Shown here: positions 1 to 7,732 of the stretch, one piece after another
How the letters are laid out: each line of letters opens with the position of its first letter
Numbering within the stretch: the stretch's first letter is position 1
Source of the DNA: Hellea sp965224755
GTDB taxonomy: Bacteria; Pseudomonadota; Alphaproteobacteria; Caulobacterales; Maricaulaceae
DNA length: 64,000 nt
Assembly (NCBI GenBank): GCA_965224755.1
Contig: OZ245061.1
Span: forward strand, 62,001 to 126,000
Reading direction: 5' to 3'
Translations under genes and position numbers: made by a program
The notes under the pieces: model-generated
Told to the model about the DNA's origin: nothing
Databases searched by the model: none
Seen by the model: the letters and a program-made list of their open reading frames with translations, nothing else

Positions 1-369
1 GCGCGTATCCGGGAAATCAAAGATTTTATCGCAATAGTCCCAATATTCTTCCAGCGTTTCGCCTTTGATCGCAAAAACAGGCGTCCCCCCCACTGCAATC
101 GCGGCGGCGGCATGATCTTGGGTGGAGTAAATATTACAAGACGCCCAACGCACATCCGCGCCCAAGTGATTGAGCGTTTCAATCAGGACTGCCGTCTGGA
201 TAGTCATATGAAGAGAGCCCGCAATACGCGTACCCTTCAAAGGTTGGCTCTCGCCAAATTCATCGCGCAAGGACATCAGCCCCGGCATTTCTGTTTCAGC
301 AATATCCAATTCTTTACGGCCAAACTCTGCTAAGGTGATATCCTTGACGATATAATCATGTGCGCTCAT
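1..369 (-). CDS. ahcY: Adenosylhomocysteinase, N-terminal part (runs off left edge)
   Basis: This enzyme hydrolyses S-adenosylhomocysteine to adenosine and homocysteine in the cytoplasm and so closes the activated-methyl cycle together with MetH, whose genes lie 5-9 kb away. The reverse strand reads 123 codons from an ATG at 369-367 to the window edge with no stop. The protein begins MSAHDYIVKDITLAEFGRKE and continues through the family signatures AETEMPGLM, GSLHMTIQTAVLIETL, VRWASCNIYSTQDHAA and VFAIKGETLEEYW. These are the substrate-binding segments of the N-terminal domain. The NAD-binding domain lies outside the window. The start is supported by the conserved N-terminus and a GATAAGGATAT stretch just upstream. 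A perfect inverted repeat lies 72 bp upstream (separate entry). The gene is divergent from the glycosyltransferase at 523. Confidence 0.95.
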   Translation of the reverse strand, partial: MSAHDYIVKDITLAEFGRKELDIAETEMPGLMSLRDEFGESQPLKGTRIAGSLHMTIQTAVLIETLNHLGADVRWASCNIYSTQDHAAAAIAVGGTPVFAIKGETLEEYWDYCDKIFDFPDTR

Positions 370-440
370 GTGAAATATCCTTATCGTGAGGCTCTCTATG
401 CTGCGATGCCCATAAGCGCGTTAAGTCCGCGCGTCAATAA

Positions 441-462
441 CATATAACGGTTTTGTTATATG
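441..462. promoter_or_regulatory. Inverted repeat, probable operator of ahcY
   Basis: CATATAAC and GTTATATG form a perfect 8-bp inverted repeat with a 6-base spacer (ggtttt). It lies between the divergent ahcY and glycosyltransferase starts, 72 bp from ahcY and 60 bp from the glycosyltransferase. A very similar arrangement of ATATAA and TTATAT halves occurs upstream of metH at 8815-8834. A shared site in front of two activated-methyl-cycle genes suggests a regulator responding to methionine, SAM or SAH. The symmetry is seen directly; the function is inferred. Confidence 0.5.
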
Positions 463-522
463 CTTTTCGGAACTAAATTTTCTCCTGTTCCAAATCTTTC
501 CGTCCTTCGTTAAGACAGTCCT

Positions 523-1542
523 ATGAAGACCGACGCAATACCCCGTATTTCAGTCATCATCGTCAATTATAATGGCGGGATGTGGCTCACGCGCAGCGTG
601 CAATCCATTATGAGTCAGAGTTTGACAGATTTCGAGTGCTTTATTGTCGATAATGGCTCAACGGATGGTTCTATCGCCGCTCTGCCCAAGCTTGATACGC
701 GCTTCACGGTTTTGGAACTTGGCGAGAATACAGGCTTCGCGCAGGGAAACAATATCGCCGCTGCCAAGGCTACAGGCGACTGGCTGGCGTTGCTCAACCC
801 CGATGCCTTTGCCCGGCCCGACTGGCTGGAAAAATTACTCGAAACGAGCGCCCTCGCCCCCAATATTAGCATGGTCGGCAGCACACAATATATGGCGCTG
901 GAACCCGATAAATATGACGGGGTCGGGGATTTTTATCATGTAAGCGGGCTGGCGTGGCGCGGAAAACACGGCCATAGCACACAAGGACACACGCCCGAAA
1001 CCCGCGAGGTCTTCGGCCCCTGCGGAGCGGGCGCTCTTTATCATCGCGAAACCTTCATACGCCTTGGCGGCTTTGATGAACGATTTTTCCTCTATCACGA
1101 AGACGTTGATCTCGCCTTTCGCATGCGGCTTGCGGGCGGGATTTGCGTTCAATCCGCAGACGCTATCATTGACCATGTCAGCAGCGGGATTTCAGGCCGC
1201 GCCTCACAGCTCGCTGTCTATCACGGCACCAGAAATCGCATCTGGACATTTGTAAAAAATATGCCGCCGCTCGGCCTGCTCCTGCTTGGCCCCGCCCATA
1301 TCCTGTTAAATATCGCCTTTTTGTGCTGGTCGCCCTTTCGCAAGGGGCGCGCACGACCGACATGGCGCGGCATATGGGACGGCGTGAAAGGCCTGCCCAA
1401 AATCTGGAAAAGCCGAAAAAACATTGAACGCAAAGTGGGCCTATTCGAATTACTGCGCGTGATGACCTTCAATCCACTAAAATTCCTCAACCGCGGAGAC
1501 GCCTCGGCCGGCATAAAAAACCGCGCTGAAAATCGGGACTAA
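523..1542 (+). CDS. GT2-family glycosyltransferase (rhamnosyltransferase-like)
   Basis: This is a 339-residue cytoplasmic-face glycosyltransferase that probably transfers a nucleotide-activated sugar to a surface glycan. The GT-A fold begins at residue 9 with ISVIIVNYNGG, followed by the nucleotide-binding DNGSTDGS near residue 43 and LLNPDAF near residue 90 in place of the DXD motif. GGFDERFFLYHEDVDLAFRMR near residues 180-200 is the acceptor/catalytic-base region typical of WbbL-type rhamnosyltransferases. A hydrophobic stretch near residues 247-268 and a basic C-terminus suggest membrane association. A similar enzyme sits at 35656-36561. The gene stands alone here, divergent from ahcY. The ATG at 523 is the first one before the family N-terminus, and I see no strong ribosome-binding site. 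The exact sugar cannot be told. Confidence 0.85.
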   Translation: MKTDAIPRISVIIVNYNGGMWLTRSVQSIMSQSLTDFECFIVDNGSTDGSIAALPKLDTRFTVLELGENTGFAQGNNIAAAKATGDWLALLNPDAFARPDWLEKLLETSALAPNISMVGSTQYMALEPDKYDGVGDFYHVSGLAWRGKHGHSTQGHTPETREVFGPCGAGALYHRETFIRLGGFDERFFLYHEDVDLAFRMRLAGGICVQSADAIIDHVSSGISGRASQLAVYHGTRNRIWTFVKNMPPLGLLLLGPAHILLNIAFLCWSPFRKGRARPTWRGIWDGVKGLPKIWKSRKNIERKVGLFELLRVMTFNPLKFLNRGDASAGIKNRAENRD

Positions 1543-1597
1543 CGGGGAAACGCCCGGTATCAACGCGGTTAGCTGGGCCCGCTTTAGCAGGCCCATA

Positions 1598-2017
1598 TTA
1601 CCGCCAGTGGATAGCCACATGTTTATGGCCATGGCGGTGATAATGGCGTTTCTTATGCGGATTGTAATAGACCTTGACCTTGACGGGCCGGGCCGCGTGA
1701 TAATGCCGGCGAAAAGCGGGGCCGTGCCATTCCCAAGCGCTGGCGGGGCAAACCGTCACCGCTTCGTCGCGGCGGGATTCGCGGCGGTCTCTTATATCCT
1801 CAGCCACATCGCGCGGCCCGCGATCATAAGCTTCATCACGCCGTGATTCACGCCGGTCGCGCCAATCCTCGACAAGGTCAGGGCATTTGCGCGGGTTTAG
1901 CACCCACTGCCCTTTTACGGATGGCGCCGAGGCGTATTGCGGATGAGCGCTCGCCGTTGAACAGGCGGCCAAGCCCAGAGGCAATGCAATTGTCAGGCAG
2001 AGTAAAGTCGTTTTCAT
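1598..2017 (-). CDS. Small basic, His/Arg-rich lipoprotein
   Basis: This is a 139-residue protein of unknown function. It starts at the ATG at 2017-2015, preceded by a strong GGGAGGAT ribosome-binding site; a longer upstream reading would extend it without such support. The N-terminus is a lipoprotein signal (MKTTLLCLTIALPLGLAACS) with Cys as the likely lipidated residue. The mature part holds two near-identical blocks, DWRDRRESRRDEAYD and DIRDRRESRRDEAVT. It ends in a His-, Lys- and Arg-rich tail (PHKKRHYHRHGHKHVAIHWR) that could bind metal or an acidic polymer. Only the signal, the internal duplication and the composition can be read from the sequence. Confidence 0.75.
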   Translation of the reverse strand: MKTTLLCLTIALPLGLAACSTASAHPQYASAPSVKGQWVLNPRKCPDLVEDWRDRRESRRDEAYDRGPRDVAEDIRDRRESRRDEAVTVCPASAWEWHGPAFRRHYHAARPVKVKVYYNPHKKRHYHRHGHKHVAIHWR

Positions 2018-2173
2018 AATATCCTCCCGGATGTTTGAGTTTCTTTTCCTCTCTCTTGGGGATTCAAACGCGCGGCCCGTAAAAATCCTTCGGAAAAATC
2101 TGGCGCAAAAGATATTCTCGTCATGATTTTTTAAATCTTGTGCTATAGCGCCGCTGCAAATGAAGGACACATT

Positions 2174-3694
2174 ATGACCCGTAAACCTTTCCCGGCCTTA
2201 TCGCCAAATACAGTTGAATTTGAGACTCAAGCCCTCGTCAAGCCAACAGGATTTCGCGAATATGATGCGCGCTGGTATTTCGGTCTTCCCGGCGACGAAA
2301 AAGCGTCAGAGCTTAATCTCTACGGCGTGCAAGCCCTCGGCGAAGGCCTCGGCACATTGATGTATGAGCGCGGCGTGGAGCCAAAAATCGTCGTCGGCCA
2401 TGATTTCCGTCATTACTCGCTCTCGATTAAACAAGCGCTGATGCTGGGACTCGTTAATGCCGGTATCGAGGTTTTGGATATCGGGCTCGCGCTTTCGCCC
2501 ACCGCTTATTTTGCGCAATTCCACCTCGATTGCCCCGGCGTCGCCATGGTGACAGCGAGTCATAATGCCAATGGCTGGGCAGGCGTGAAAATGGGGATTG
2601 AACCGCCGCTGACTTTTGGCCCTGACGAAATGAGCCGCCTTAAAGAGATCGTGCTCGAAGCCCAAAGCAAACCCCGCGCGGGCGGCAGCTACAAATATGT
2701 CGACGGTGTGCGCCAAGCCTATATTGACGACCTTGTGGACGGGGTAAAACTCGAACATAAAATCAAAATTGTCGCGGCCTGCGGCAATGGCACGGCGGGG
2801 GCTTTTGCCGAAGAGGTGCTCTCGCGCATCGGCGCAGACGTCGTCGCCGTCGATTGCGAACTGGATTACAGCTTCCCCAATTATAATCCCAATCCCGAAG
2901 ATATGAAAATGCTCCACGCTATGCGGGATGCCTGTCTTAAACACGGCGCAGATGTCGCGCTCGGTTTTGACGGCGACGGAGATCGTTGCGGCGTTGTCGA
3001 TAATGAAGGCGAGGAAATTTTCGCCGATAAGGTCGGGGTCATGCTGGCGCGGGATTTGTCGGAGCTTTATCCCAACGCGCAATTCGTCGCCGACGTAAAA
3101 TCCACAGGCCTGTTCATGACCGATCCCGTGCTCCTCAAAAATGGAGCCAAAACCGATTATTACAAAACCGGACACAGCTATATTAAACGCCGCTCCAAGG
3201 ACTTAAATGCGTTAGTTGGCTTTGAGAAATCCGGGCATTATTTCTTTAACGCCCCCATCGGGCGCGGCTATGATTGCGGCCTGACCTCCGCCATTGCCAT
3301 ATTGCAAATGCTCGACCGCAACCCCGGGAAATCCATGGCAGACCTTCGCCGAGCCTTGCCAAAAACATGGGGCAGCCCAACCATGAGCCCCTATTGCGCG
3401 GACGAAGAAAAATACGGCGTCGTTGACCGCGTCGTCGCCGAATTTGAAAAAGCCTTCGCAGACGGCAAAACAATAATGGGCCAAAAAATCCGCGACGTAA
3501 ACACCGTCAACGGCGTCCGCCTAACGCTAGAGGACGGCACATGGGGCCTCGTAAGAGCCAGCTCAAACACGCCAAATTTGGTCGTCGTCGTAGAGTCCCC
3601 AACCAGCGAAAACAACAAAACCGGCATGTTCCGCGAGATTGAGCGGCGATTAGCGAAGTATGATGAAATTGGGGAGTATGACCAGAAGATATAG
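2174..3694 (+). CDS. manB: Phosphomannomutase/phosphoglucomutase
   Basis: This enzyme interconverts hexose 1- and 6-phosphates and supplies sugar nucleotides for surface glycans. The 506-residue protein carries all four signatures of the alpha-D-phosphohexomutase family. The phosphoserine loop is VTASHNANGW with Ser129, the metal loop is GFDGDGDR with Asp266, Asp268 and Asp270, the sugar-specificity loop is GFEKSGH, and the C-terminal phosphate-binding loop is RASSNTPN. The length fits the bacterial PMM/PGM (AlgC/ManB) group. The start is the ATG at 2174, with GAAGGA upstream; an earlier in-frame ATG at 2138 lacks support. The last 23 codons (3626-3694) reappear as a diverged copy at 4329-4397, beyond the two regulator genes. 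Substrate preference (mannose or glucose) cannot be decided. Confidence 0.93.
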   Translation: MTRKPFPALSPNTVEFETQALVKPTGFREYDARWYFGLPGDEKASELNLYGVQALGEGLGTLMYERGVEPKIVVGHDFRHYSLSIKQALMLGLVNAGIEVLDIGLALSPTAYFAQFHLDCPGVAMVTASHNANGWAGVKMGIEPPLTFGPDEMSRLKEIVLEAQSKPRAGGSYKYVDGVRQAYIDDLVDGVKLEHKIKIVAACGNGTAGAFAEEVLSRIGADVVAVDCELDYSFPNYNPNPEDMKMLHAMRDACLKHGADVALGFDGDGDRCGVVDNEGEEIFADKVGVMLARDLSELYPNAQFVADVKSTGLFMTDPVLLKNGAKTDYYKTGHSYIKRRSKDLNALVGFEKSGHYFFNAPIGRGYDCGLTSAIAILQMLDRNPGKSMADLRRALPKTWGSPTMSPYCADEEKYGVVDRVVAEFEKAFADGKTIMGQKIRDVNTVNGVRLTLEDGTWGLVRASSNTPNLVVVVESPTSENNKTGMFREIERRLAKYDEIGEYDQKI

Positions 3695-3991
3695 CTAAAG
3701 CTTCCCGCCATCTATGCACCTTAGTTTGGATAAATCATCTATAGCAACAAAGTTTTCTTGATTATGTGCATGGGGTTTCGGGAAAAAATCAGAAAATGAC
3801 ATTGAAAAATAACTGGAAAGCGTCATGAGTTGCGAGTTTGCGAAACTTTCATGACCACATTCCAATGCCTTGTACTGACAATGAGGTATCTCTAAAATTT
3901 TTGCTATATCCATTTGAGACTTCCTTTTGGCAAGCCGACATAGCCTCGCTTGCTGTCCGATATATTTATTTATGAAACTTGGCCTTTGCAA
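3695..3991 (-). CDS. Small XRE-like helix-turn-helix protein
   Basis: This is a 98-residue probable DNA-binding protein. Residues about 10-70 (IGQQARLCRLAKRKSQMDIA, then ILEIPHCQYKALECGHE, then LMTLSSYFSMSFSDFF) have the spacing of an XRE/Cro-C1 helix-turn-helix domain. I chose the TTG at 3991 because AAAGGA sits 6 bases upstream. The longest reading would begin at a TTG at 4036, inside the 18-bp palindrome that looks like the operator, so it is unlikely. The gene is divergent from a second XRE gene at 4082, and its stop codon directly abuts the phosphomannomutase stop. It is more A+T-rich than its surroundings, which fits recent acquisition. Confidence 0.6.
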   Translation of the reverse strand: MQRPSFINKYIGQQARLCRLAKRKSQMDIAKILEIPHCQYKALECGHESFANSQLMTLSSYFSMSFSDFFPKPHAHNQENFVAIDDLSKLRCIDGGKL

Positions 3992-4030
3992 GACACATCC
4001 TTTGATACTCAATTTCACAATAAATTCGAT

Positions 4031-4048
4031 TACCAACTATAGTTGGTA
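4031..4048. promoter_or_regulatory. 18-bp perfect palindrome, likely operator of the divergent XRE pair
   Basis: TACCAACTATAGTTGGTA reads the same on both strands. It lies in the 90-bp gap between the two divergent helix-turn-helix genes, with its centre about 42 bp from each chosen start. Small XRE dimers usually bind such sites and control their own divergent promoters. The palindrome is observed; the binding protein is inferred. Confidence 0.65.
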
Positions 4049-4081
4049 GAACATTTTTATTTTTCTTGTCCAGTTGTTTTT

Positions 4082-4321
4082 ATGTCACTGAATGAGATAT
4101 TTGCCCGAAACTTGCGAAAAAGGCGGGCACAGATGAAAATCACTCAAGAAGAATTGGCCGAAAGAGCCAGATTAACACGTAATTACATTGGTAATCTCGA
4201 AAGAGGCGAAAAATCACCCACATTAGACGCCCTTGAAGCCATCGCCGAGGCTTTAGGTCTGACTCCAAGCGAGTTGATAGATACAGATTTATGGCACAAG
4301 TCCGATATCAAAAAAATATGA
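4082..4321 (+). CDS. XRE-family transcriptional regulator
   Basis: This is a 79-residue protein made almost wholly of one helix-turn-helix domain: FARNLRKRRAQMKITQEELA, then ERARLTRNYIGNLERGEKSP, then LDALEAIAEALGLTPSELI. That is the canonical HTH_3 pattern, close in size to restriction-modification controller proteins and small phage-type repressors. The ATG at 4082 is preferred; a TTG at 4043 would give 13 more residues but lies at the edge of the operator palindrome. No clear ribosome-binding site is seen, so the message may have a very short leader. Six bases after its stop begins the diverged copy of the phosphomannomutase 3' end. No restriction or toxin genes accompany it. Confidence 0.85.
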   Translation: MSLNEIFARNLRKRRAQMKITQEELAERARLTRNYIGNLERGEKSPTLDALEAIAEALGLTPSELIDTDLWHKSDIKKI

Positions 4322-4325
4322 AGCC

Positions 4326-4397
4326 AACGTGTTCCGCGAGATTGAAAGACCCCTCGCAAAATATGACGAGATTGGGGAGTATGATCAGAAGATATAG
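4326..4397 (+). pseudogene. Duplicated 3' end of the phosphomannomutase gene
   Basis: Bases 4329-4397 match the last 69 bases of the phosphomannomutase gene (3626-3694) at 56 of 69 positions by my count. Both end with the same EIGEYDQKI and stop codon. Most differences are at silent positions (gag/gaa, gcg/gca, aag/aaa, gat/gac). The copy lacks the rest of the gene. The two copies bracket the XRE gene pair, so this is either the displaced original end or an end carried in with the cassette. Confidence 0.85.
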
Positions 4398-4432
4398 GGC
4401 AGCTTAGAGGCAGGAGGAGGCGTCAAATACTC

Positions 4433-4533
4433 CCTCATCCTGAGGCGACGCAAAGCGTCGGGACTCGAAGGATCGGCTTAATGAGGCAACGCTCCTTCGA
4501 GACGTTCGCTAATGCTCACTCCTCAGGATGAGG
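4433..4533. repeat. REP-like intergenic inverted repeat
   Basis: CCTCATCCTGAGG at 4433-4445 is matched by its reverse complement CCTCAGGATGAGG at 4521-4533. Inner arms (ACTCGAAGGA and CTCCTTCGAG) also pair, giving a long interrupted hairpin of about 100 bases. Elements of this look are common between genes in alphaproteobacteria. Confidence 0.7.
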
Positions 4534-4589
4534 GGAGGAAACGACCGCTCCCGGAGAAAATTAGGGCGTTTCAGCTGCTTTGAGGAAGT

Positions 4590-5060
4590 TCAGTCATCCA
4601 CCGCCCCCAATCCTCGATTTTGAAAATTAAATAGGCTGCAAAAACAATAACCTATCAAAAAAATCACGAGATGCATCCCTACTCTCCCATTTACCCCTAT
4701 CTTCACTCTTGTTCCTCTCCCACGGACAGGCGGTTGTGACCGCTGGGGAGAGGAGGGTGTTTGTTGGTGTAGGTTTGCCGTGGTCACGCGCGGCAAGTCC
4801 GGCCAGCCGACCGCGTGCTGTTTCTCCCGCGACTGGAGATTACGGCCGGTCGAGGAGAAAGACATCGCGGCGTAGCTGACGGGCTGCGAAAACTCCAATA
4901 GCTACCGGTTTCCCCCGGTAGCCCCGAAGCTGCGCCGACAGTCCGCCCATTATTAAAAGGCCCATTATTAAAAGAAAGGAAAAAAACGAAACAGAGATTA
5001 CGATATAAAGAAACAGAAACAATTCAGAGTATTTTTATTTTGCTCCCCCGAGGATAAACC
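4590..5060. other. Gene-free stretch rich in perfect hairpins, possibly a structured RNA
   Basis: No convincing gene lies here. The reverse-strand open frames (4590-4898 and 4840-5022) overlap each other and lack family features. The sequence holds several clean stems: CCTCTCCC (4714-4721) with GGGAGAGG (4746-4753) enclosing GCGGT-tgtg-ACCGC; TTGCCG with CGGCAA near 4786-4807; TCTCC with GGAGA near 4827-4843; and GCTACCGG (4901-4908) with CCGGTAGC (4915-4922). An A-rich segment follows at about 4970-5030, which on the reverse strand is T-rich. The block sits downstream of metH. It could be a structured RNA or a decayed mobile element. I recognise no Rfam-type consensus. Confidence 0.4.
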
Positions 5061-5070
5061 CGCCGCCCCG

Positions 5071-7722
5071 CTAAGCGTCATAATTGAGAATGGGCGCGAG
5101 CCAGCGCTCAGTGTCGCCGGCGCTCATATCTTTGCGGCGGGCGTAATCTTGGACTTGATCTTTTTCGATTTTGCCGACGCCGAAATAAACGCTGTCGGGG
5201 TGGGAAAAATAGAGGCCGGAAACGGAACTGGCCGGGGTCATGGCAAAACTTTGCGTCAGAGTAACGCCCGTCTCTTGGGACGCGCCTAGCAGGCGAAACA
5301 ATGTGGCTTTCTCGGTGTGATCGGGTTGGGCCGGATAGCCGGGGGCCGGGCGAATGCCGGCATAGCGCTCGGCAATAAGGTCCTCGCCGCTAAAGGCTTC
5401 CTCCGGCGCATAGCCCCAAAATTCACGGCGCACGCGCTGATGCAAATGCTCGGCAAAGGCTTCGGCCAAGCGGTCGGTTAGCGCCTGAAACAAAATGGCA
5501 TTATAGTCATCGCCTGCGTCTTTAAAAGACTGCACACGGCCATCTTCGCCCAGCCCTGCCGTGACGCAGAAGCCGCCAATATAATCGCCTCGAGGCGCGC
5601 AGAAATCCGAAATACAGAAATTGGGTTTTGCTTTTGCGCCTTTGGAAATTTGCTGGCGCAAACCGTGGAATGTAGCAGTCTGTTCATCACGGGCCTCGCC
5701 TGTAAAGACCGCAATATCATCGCCCTTTTGCGCGGCGGGCCAGAACCCGAAAACAGCAGTGGCCGTGACCCATTTTTCGGTGATGATTTTATCCAGCATA
5801 ATATTGGCATCGCGAAATAGATCCCGCGCCGCTTCGCCGTAGCGCTCATTTTCTAAAATAGCGGGATAACGGCCTTTAAGTTCCCATGTCGCAAAGAAAG
5901 GCGTCCAGTCAATAAAGTCACGGAGCTTTTCGAGGGGATAATCTTTCAATATTTTCGTGCCTAAAAATGCCGGTTTGGGCGGGATATAATAATCCCAATC
6001 CTTATCTCCCTTTGGCGTCCACGGATTATCCCGCGCTTCTTTCAGCGTCAGGCGTTTTTTCTTTTGTTGACCCGCTATGTGCGCCGCGCGGGCCTTTTCA
6101 TATTCAATGCGCAGCTTGGCCGCATACTCCGCTTTGCCGTCCCCCAGCAAGGTACTGACAACGCCGACCGCGCGCGATGCATCGGTGACATAAACCGTTG
6201 AATCGTTTTTATAACCGGGTTCGATTTTAACTGCTGTGTGAGTTTTAGAGGTTGTCGCCCCGCCAATCAGTAGCGGCATTTTCATATCTAAGCGCTGCAT
6301 TTCTTTGCCTACATAAACCATCTCGTCGAGCGAGGGCGTAATCAGGCCCGACAAGCCGATCATATCGACATCATGCTCAATCGCTGCAGAGAGGATTTTC
6401 TCGCAAGGCACCATCACGCCCAGATCGATAATATCATAACCGTTACATTGCAGCACAACGCCGACGATATTCTTGCCGATATCGTGGACATCGCCTTTGA
6501 CCGTTGCCATCAAGATTTTGCCATTGGATGTCCCGGCCATGCCCGATGCTTCTTTTTCCGCGTCCATAAAGGGCAGCAAATGCGCGACAGAAGCCTTCAT
6601 TACCCGCGCGGATTTGACGACTTGCGGCAGGAACATTTTGCCCGAACCGAAGAGGTCGCCGACCACATTCATCCCGTCCATAAGCGGGCCTTCAATAACG
6701 TGGAGCGGGCGCTCTGCCGCCAGTCTGGCTTCCTCCGTATCCGCGACAATGTAATCGGTAATGCCGCGTACAAGCGCATGCTCCAAGCGCTTTGCCACGG
6801 AGAGTTTGCGCCATTCATCATTGCTAATAGCGGCTTTGGCCTTGCCGTCACCGCGATATTTTTCGGCTATATCGAGCAAGCGGTCTGTCGCATCCGGGCG
6901 GCGGTTTAGGATCACATCCTCGACGAGCTCGCGAAGCTCGTCCGGGATATCATCATAAATCGTAAGCTGCCCGGCATTGACAATCGCCATATCGAGCCCC
7001 GCCGGAATGGCGTGGTAGAGAAAGACACTGTGCATCGCTTCGCGCAAAGGGTTGTTACCTCGAAACGCAAAGCTCACATTAGACAGTCCGCCCGAAATTC
7101 GGGCATGAGGAAGATTGGCTTTGATACGGCGGCAAGCCTCAAAAAAGGCAACGGCATAATCATTATGCTCTTCAATACCTGTGGCCACGGCAAAGATATT
7201 GGGGTCAAAAATAATATCTTGCGGCGGAAAATCCGCCTCTTGAGTCAGGAGATTATAGGCCCGCTCGCAAATCGCAAATTTATGATCAGCCGTCTCGGCT
7301 TGGCCTTCTTCGTCAAAAGCCATAATCACAGCCGCCGCGCCGAGGTCGCGCACTTTGCGGGCGTGCTGTAGAAATTGCGCCTCGCCTTCTTTCATCGAAA
7401 TCGAATTGACCACGGCCTTGCCCTGCACGCATTTCAGCCCGGCCTCAATGACGCTCCATTTAGAACTGTCGATCATAATAGGCACGCGGGAAATATCCGG
7501 CTCGCCTGCTAGAAGCAGCAAAAACCGCGTCATCGCCGCTTCGCCGTCAATCAGGCCGTCATCCATATTGATATCAATAATCTGCGCGCCGCTTTCGACC
7601 TGTTGGCGGGCAACAGAGAGCGCTTTTTCAAAATCGCCATTGACGATGAGCTTCTTAAACCGGGCTGAACCGGCGACATTGGTGCGCTCGCCAATATTGA
7701 TAAATTGGGCTGTCTGGGTCAT
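5071..7722 (-). CDS. metH: Methionine synthase, folate/cobalamin/activation part of a split MetH
   Basis: This 883-residue protein corresponds to domains 2-4 of cobalamin-dependent methionine synthase. It starts with the pterin-binding barrel (FINIGERTNVAGSARFKKLI, then IIDINMDDGLIDGE). The helical cap and B12-binding domain follow, with GDVHDIGKNIVG, where His413 is the lower axial cobalt ligand, then SGLITPSLDEM and LLIGGATTSKTHTA. The C-terminal activation domain has YFGVGKIEKDQVQDYARRK near the end. The homocysteine-binding domain is absent and is encoded by the gene immediately upstream (7733-8785), 10 bases away, so the two make a split enzyme. The start is the ATG at 7722, as the protein opens directly at the pterin domain. 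Split MetH is known from several alphaproteobacteria. Transcription is probably from the promoter upstream of 8785. Confidence 0.95.
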   Translation of the reverse strand: MTQTAQFINIGERTNVAGSARFKKLIVNGDFEKALSVARQQVESGAQIIDINMDDGLIDGEAAMTRFLLLLAGEPDISRVPIMIDSSKWSVIEAGLKCVQGKAVVNSISMKEGEAQFLQHARKVRDLGAAAVIMAFDEEGQAETADHKFAICERAYNLLTQEADFPPQDIIFDPNIFAVATGIEEHNDYAVAFFEACRRIKANLPHARISGGLSNVSFAFRGNNPLREAMHSVFLYHAIPAGLDMAIVNAGQLTIYDDIPDELRELVEDVILNRRPDATDRLLDIAEKYRGDGKAKAAISNDEWRKLSVAKRLEHALVRGITDYIVADTEEARLAAERPLHVIEGPLMDGMNVVGDLFGSGKMFLPQVVKSARVMKASVAHLLPFMDAEKEASGMAGTSNGKILMATVKGDVHDIGKNIVGVVLQCNGYDIIDLGVMVPCEKILSAAIEHDVDMIGLSGLITPSLDEMVYVGKEMQRLDMKMPLLIGGATTSKTHTAVKIEPGYKNDSTVYVTDASRAVGVVSTLLGDGKAEYAAKLRIEYEKARAAHIAGQQKKKRLTLKEARDNPWTPKGDKDWDYYIPPKPAFLGTKILKDYPLEKLRDFIDWTPFFATWELKGRYPAILENERYGEAARDLFRDANIMLDKIITEKWVTATAVFGFWPAAQKGDDIAVFTGEARDEQTATFHGLRQQISKGAKAKPNFCISDFCAPRGDYIGGFCVTAGLGEDGRVQSFKDAGDDYNAILFQALTDRLAEAFAEHLHQRVRREFWGYAPEEAFSGEDLIAERYAGIRPAPGYPAQPDHTEKATLFRLLGASQETGVTLTQSFAMTPASSVSGLYFSHPDSVYFGVGKIEKDQVQDYARRKDMSAGDTERWLAPILNYDA

Positions 7723-7732
7723 GACCGTATCT

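Noticed and set aside
835..1514. Minus-strand frames opposite the first GT2 gene
   Set aside because: They are shadows of a well-supported glycosyltransferase and carry no motif of their own.
2306..3175. 289-codon minus-strand frame opposite the phosphomannomutase
   Set aside because: It is the antisense shadow of a gene with clear catalytic motifs, and its translation has no domain logic.
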